Notes under the pieces: generated by a model
What the model was told of the DNA's origin: nothing
The model's database searches: none
The model's input: only the letters and a program-made list of their open reading frames with translations
Source of the DNA: an uncultured Myxococcales bacterium
GTDB lineage: Bacteria; Myxococcota_A; UBA9042
Direction: 5' to 3'
Length of the DNA stretch: 10,421 nt
Assembly: GCA_937915965.1 (NCBI GenBank)
Contig: CALGHC010000191.1
Span: 1 to 10,421 of the forward strand
Translations under genes and position numbers: made by a program
In this document: positions 7,324 to 10,421 of the stretch, piece by piece
Layout of the letters: each line of letters opens with the position of its first letter
How positions within the stretch are numbered: the first letter of the stretch is position 1

Positions 7324-7648
7324 CCTGGACCGTCCTCGTGCATCGGGCCGAAGGAGTCAGCGCCAACGCCGACTCCGGGCGGGTCAGGCCTGGCCAAGCC
7401 AGGCCAGGATGCGACGCTTGAGACCGAAGTGCAACGGGTTCTGGCCGGGTTCGTGGTCCGGCCGCTTGGACCTGCGCATCGCGGCCAGACGAGGTGGCCG
7501 AGGCGCCAGCCAACCCGTTGGCCGCCGCACACGACGCAATGCGTGGCTGCAGCGAGGACGGTGACGTGAGGCACAGCTGACGCTCCGTCGCGCCGATCGG
7601 AGACTGAACGCGTTCTGTTGCACTACAGCCCGAGAGTAGCCACACCAC
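7324..7648. other. Divergent intergenic region between the beta-helix gene and the DUF3494 remnant
   Basis: No coding signature is visible on either strand. It should contain the leftward promoter of the beta-helix lipoprotein and any rightward promoter. It has two small inverted repeats: GGAGTC (7353-7358) / GACTCC (7371-7376), and GGCCTGGC (7387-7394) / GCCAGGCC (7398-7405) with a 3-nt loop. I cannot assign promoter boxes. Confidence 0.45.
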
Positions 7649-8023
7649 ATGGGTGAACCGATGGATACGAGGATGCACCGACGATTCCACACGACGGCGG
7701 CCTTGCAGGCGCTCCTGCTCGGACTCGGCGGCCTCCTGACTGCCTGCAACGCGGGCTCCGGATGGGACTTGTTCGGCCCCGGCAATGACGAGCACCGTTC
7801 GGGCGGCCTCGGCGACACCAACGACACGGCTGGCACCTGGCCTGCTCACGTCGAGGGCACTCTCCTCTGCCAGACCGCGGTCACGCTGCACACCGGCGCC
7901 TCGGTCAACGGTAGGTTGCTCGCCCAGATCGCGGCCCACATCGACAAGAGCGTGGTGGTCGCCCCGGCTCCTCGGTGTCACAAGCACCCCGTCTGCCACC
8001 TCGTCCGGGGCACGCGCCCGTAG
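7649..8023 (+). pseudogene. Lipoprotein signal fused to the tail of a DUF3494 (ice-binding-like) domain
   Basis: The 124-codon frame begins with a basic, hydrophobic lipoprotein signal (ALLLGLGGLLTAC, Cys33). A Gly/Asp-rich stretch follows, then at 67-107 HVEGTLLCQTAVTLHTGASV followed by NGRLLAQIAAHIDKSVVVAP. This reproduces the closing beta-helix coils of DUF3494 proteins ('..GTILALTSITLNTGATVNGRALA...VTLD.NTI..P'). That domain is normally near 200 residues, so about 150 residues are missing between signal and tail; the typical 'AGD...F' first part is absent. After the domain end come 17 unrelated residues and TAG. The start could be ATG 7649, 7661 or 7673; none has a convincing ribosome site. 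I read it as an internally deleted relic, but a short exported product cannot be excluded. Intact relatives bind ice or act as adhesins. Confidence 0.62.
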
Positions 8024-8094
8024 ACCGCTGTGTCGCCTTCCCCTACGATGCCCGTCTTGCTGCCGGGGCCGAGAGTGGGCCGTTGGAACGTGTC

Positions 8095-9654
8095 ATGAAC
8101 AGACCCCGTTCGCTGAGCGCTCTGACGCTTGCCCTCGTGACGGCCCTCGTTTTGCCCGCTGATGCCGCCCCCATGGCGCCCGGCCTACCTCGTGCGGCCA
8201 CGGCCGCGCAGCTCCCGCGGGATCCCACGCCGCTGGCGACGGCTGTCACGCCAGTCGAGGCGTTCGCGCCCGACTTGACCGCTGACACCGACGAGACGTC
8301 TGCAAACGGCGAGCTCGCTCGCGAGATCGCAGATCAGCAGCAGGCGGCCGAACTTGCGGTCGCCCACGCTGAGGAGGGCGCGCGCCTGGCCGCGCAGGAA
8401 CGTATCGAGGCCCTCGAACGGCTGCGCCGCGCGGCTTCAGACGTCAGCCGGGCGGTCGCCCGCGAGGAAGCACGGTTGGCCGAGATTCGGCTCGCGCTGG
8501 CGCAGTTCCAGGGGGCGCTCGGCGAGACCCGCGGCCGGCATGCCGACGCGGCTTCGGCCCGCCTGGTCTGGCAGCGAACGCTGGGCGTCGCGGTCGACGA
8601 CCCCAACTTGACCGTCGAGGCCGCCGGCGCCCGCTACGACGAGACGGTGATTCATCTTGAGGCCGCCCGCGACGCGTTCTCTGAAGCTCTGGTCGAGTTG
8701 TCTGGCGACCAGCGGGTGCCGGTCGTCGCGCCGCCGCCCCGTCGCGACCTTCTCGGTCGCGCGAGCGCGGCCGAACAGCACGCGCTGGCGGCCGCGCTCG
8801 AGGCGCTGCAAGTCGAGGCGGATCGCCTCGACGCCGAGGACCAAGCGCTCCGCACGGCGACCGCGGCCGATCTGGCGCGCCATCTGCGCAGCGTCAACGA
8901 TCTGCGCATCGCGCTGATCGGGAGAGTCTCGTCGACGCGGCGCTCCGAGCTGCTCGGCTTCACCCGCGCCGGTCTCGCCCAGTTCGGCCGCGAGCTGCGC
9001 CACCTGCAGCTGATGATCGCCTGGTACCCACGCTCGTGGCTGCAGTGGGCGGGGCGCTTCGAAGACCTTGAGGACATCGTCCTCGCGGTCGGCGCCGCGA
9101 GTTGGACCCTGGCCAAGTTGCTGGTGTTGTTGGTGATCGCCTGGCTATTCCGCCGTCGATGGCGGGTCGTCGTCGCTGGCTTGCGCGTCACGCTCGCGGC
9201 CCGCCTCGGCGAGCCGACCCTGCGCCGCTGGCTCGAGGCCGCCTTCCGAACGGTCGTGGCGGTCGGCCCGGAGGCCGGCTGGTTGATCGGCCTGATGTCG
9301 CTGTTCGACCTCGTCCTCGACGCCGAGACGTCCTCCGAGCTAGCGGTCGTGCGGGCCGTGGTGATGGCTTGGGCCTGGTATCGCTTGATCCTCGCCGGCG
9401 CCGTCGGCGCGCTCACAGCGGCCGCTTCGACCGCCGAGCGCACGGTTGACGCGCAGCTCGCTGACCGGATCTTGCGGTCGGTGCGTCTGGTGGCGCGGGT
9501 TGGTCTGGGTATCCACGTCGCCATCGTGCTCGCCGGCACCCTGCTGGGCGAGGGCTACCTCTACACGCAGGTCGTACGCTTCTTCTGGATCGCCGCGCTG
9601 CCGATCGCCTGGATCCTGCTTCGGCGTTGGCGCGAGGACATCGCGCGCGCCTAG
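8095..9654 (+). CDS. Membrane and coiled-coil portion of an uncharacterised membrane ATPase (ends at in-frame TAG)
   Basis: I do not recognise a named family. The frame extends upstream of 8095, but the ATG there starts a clean signal peptide (MNRPRSLSALTLALVTALVL, cleavage near ADA-AP), so I choose it; the product is 519 residues. Residues of about 30-70 are Pro/Ala-rich. Residues 72-140 and 225-300 are charged heptad-like helices, probably periplasmic coiled coil. A WYPRSWLQWAG segment (309-319) leads to hydrophobic segments at about 329-352, 385-408, 417-440, 465-485 and 493-510. Basic RRR clusters after the first suggest a cytoplasmic side. The layout (signal, periplasmic coiled coil, several membrane helices) recalls large MscS/MscK-type channels, but no MscS pore or beta-domain motif is visible. 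After RREDIARA comes TAG, although the same frame stays coding downstream. The break is therefore either a nonsense mutation, a sequence error, or the true end of one subunit. Confidence 0.75.
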   Translation: MNRPRSLSALTLALVTALVLPADAAPMAPGLPRAATAAQLPRDPTPLATAVTPVEAFAPDLTADTDETSANGELAREIADQQQAAELAVAHAEEGARLAAQERIEALERLRRAASDVSRAVAREEARLAEIRLALAQFQGALGETRGRHADAASARLVWQRTLGVAVDDPNLTVEAAGARYDETVIHLEAARDAFSEALVELSGDQRVPVVAPPPRRDLLGRASAAEQHALAAALEALQVEADRLDAEDQALRTATAADLARHLRSVNDLRIALIGRVSSTRRSELLGFTRAGLAQFGRELRHLQLMIAWYPRSWLQWAGRFEDLEDIVLAVGAASWTLAKLLVLLVIAWLFRRRWRVVVAGLRVTLAARLGEPTLRRWLEAAFRTVVAVGPEAGWLIGLMSLFDLVLDAETSSELAVVRAVVMAWAWYRLILAGAVGALTAAASTAERTVDAQLADRILRSVRLVARVGLGIHVAIVLAGTLLGEGYLYTQVVRFFWIAALPIAWILLRRWREDIARA

Positions 9655-10421
9655 CTCGCCGCCTTTCCCCACGGCGGACTCGCCGCGTCGGTCGCCGCCA
9701 ACCGCGACCGGCCGCACGGCGTCTTCGTCGTCCTCGCCGCCTTCGCCTGGGTCGCGGCGATGGCGATCGCGCGCCAAGGCCGGGCGGTGGCGCTCTCCTT
9801 CGAGCAGACGCGCCGAGCGCTCGCGTGGCTGTTCCGCAAACGCCTCGAGAAGCACGCACGCGCGCAGGGACTCGACGACCTCGACCCGACCGGCTTGCCC
9901 ACGTCGCTTCAGGCGATCTTCGCGCCCGGCCCGCCACCAGCCGAGACGTCGTTGGACGCCGATGGCCTCGATGAGGTGATGGCCCTGGTGCGCGGCTGGC
10001 GTGCCGGCGGGCCCGCGCAGACGGTCGCCGTGGTCGGGGCGCGCGGCATCGGCAAGACGACGTGGCTGGACCAGTTTGAAGGCGCAGCGCAGCACGACGA
10101 TGGTCAGCTTTCCAAGCGTCCAGAGCTCATTCGGATCACCGTCCCTGCGCTCCTGCTGGGCGCCGACGACGTCTGCCGCTTCGTCGCGGCGAGCTGCTCG
10201 CTGGCGGCCGTCGACACGCCCGAGGCTGTGGTCGATGCGCTCGCCGCGGGACCGCGGCGGATCGTCGTGGTGGACCATTGCGAGCGTTTCGCGCTGCGGG
10301 CGATGGGTGGCCTGGCTGGGCACGCCGCCCTGACCCAGATCCTGACGACCTCGCCGACCAATGTCCTGTGGGTCTGCGCCTGGTCCAGCGCCTTGTTCAC
10401 CCACACGCGCAGGGTGCAACG
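9655..10421 (+). CDS. P-loop NTPase portion of the same membrane protein (partial, runs off the window)
   Basis: The frame of the preceding gene continues without another stop to the window edge. It reads LAAFPHGGLAASVAANRDRP, then a membrane helix (GVFVVLAAFAWVAAMAIA), then FEQTRRALAWLFRKRLEKHA as an amphipathic linker. Next is an NTPase domain with Walker A GARGIGKTT (10036-10062) after hydrophobic VAVV, and a Walker B-like strand IVVVDHCERF with Asp at 10273-10275. Downstream NVLWVCAWSS resembles the strand after Walker B in STAND/KAP-like membrane ATPases (inference). In read-through numbering Walker A is residues 648-655. There is no start codon at the junction and the first in-frame ATG is at 9760, inside the membrane helix, with no good ribosome site. 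An independent gene is thus unlikely; it is most likely the second half of one interrupted protein. The C-terminus is missing at the edge. Confidence 0.72.

Noticed and set aside
7384..7836. Minus-strand open frame of 150 codons crossing the intergenic region
   Set aside because: It shows no domain signature, is antisense to the signal-peptide region of the DUF3494 relic, and has a strongly Arg/Pro-biased composition typical of shadow frames.
9652..9654. TAG reassigned as a sense codon in this organism
   Set aside because: The lytic transglycosylase ends in TAG at the expected family end, so TAG works as a stop here. A local lesion or read-through is simpler.
9340..10419. Minus-strand open frame of 359 codons at the right edge
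   Set aside because: It is antisense to the membrane helices and the Walker A/B motifs of the ATPase. Its Arg/Gly/Asp-rich translation has no recognisable domain.

Overview
The window is very GC-rich (about 70%). It carries protein types common in large-genome Myxococcota and related former Deltaproteobacteria: Cys-rich 'DG..CT...C' repeats, lipoproteins with Cys-rich heads followed by right-handed beta-helices, and a long TPR-type lytic transglycosylase. A myxobacterium-like or Bradymonadales-like host is an inference from style; nothing here is diagnostic of a taxon.

Left edge (1-884): no intact gene. I see a vestigial integrase-type transposase (230-529, two compensating frameshifts, then a stop) and, antisense and just beyond it, the C-terminal end of a DUF4160-like gene (552-683). 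A nested hairpin (75-129) and two short palindromes lie around them.

Middle: a full-length Slt70-like soluble lytic transglycosylase lipoprotein (885-3242, minus) contains a perfect 20-bp palindrome. A leader with an 11-bp hairpin separates it from a fragment of a Cys-rich/beta-propeller surface protein on the plus strand (about 3597-4169), which lacks both ends and finishes in a 16-bp tandem repeat. A 1028-residue beta-helix lipoprotein follows on the minus strand (4237-7323), with nine near-perfect 53-55-residue repeats and a terminator-like hairpin just after its stop.

Right: after about 325 bp without a gene comes a small plus-strand frame (7649-8023), a lipoprotein signal joined to the last ~40 residues of a DUF3494 (ice-binding-like) domain. 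Then comes a large membrane protein (start 8095) with a signal peptide, periplasmic coiled coil and several membrane helices. Its frame meets a TAG at 9652-9654, yet the same frame continues open to the window edge and encodes another membrane helix, a juxtamembrane linker and a P-loop NTPase domain with clear Walker A and B motifs. This interrupted, uncharacterised membrane ATPase is the most interesting item.

The genes do not form an obvious pathway. The common theme is the cell envelope (wall hydrolase, two lipoproteins, membrane ATPase) in a region with a high density of broken genes.
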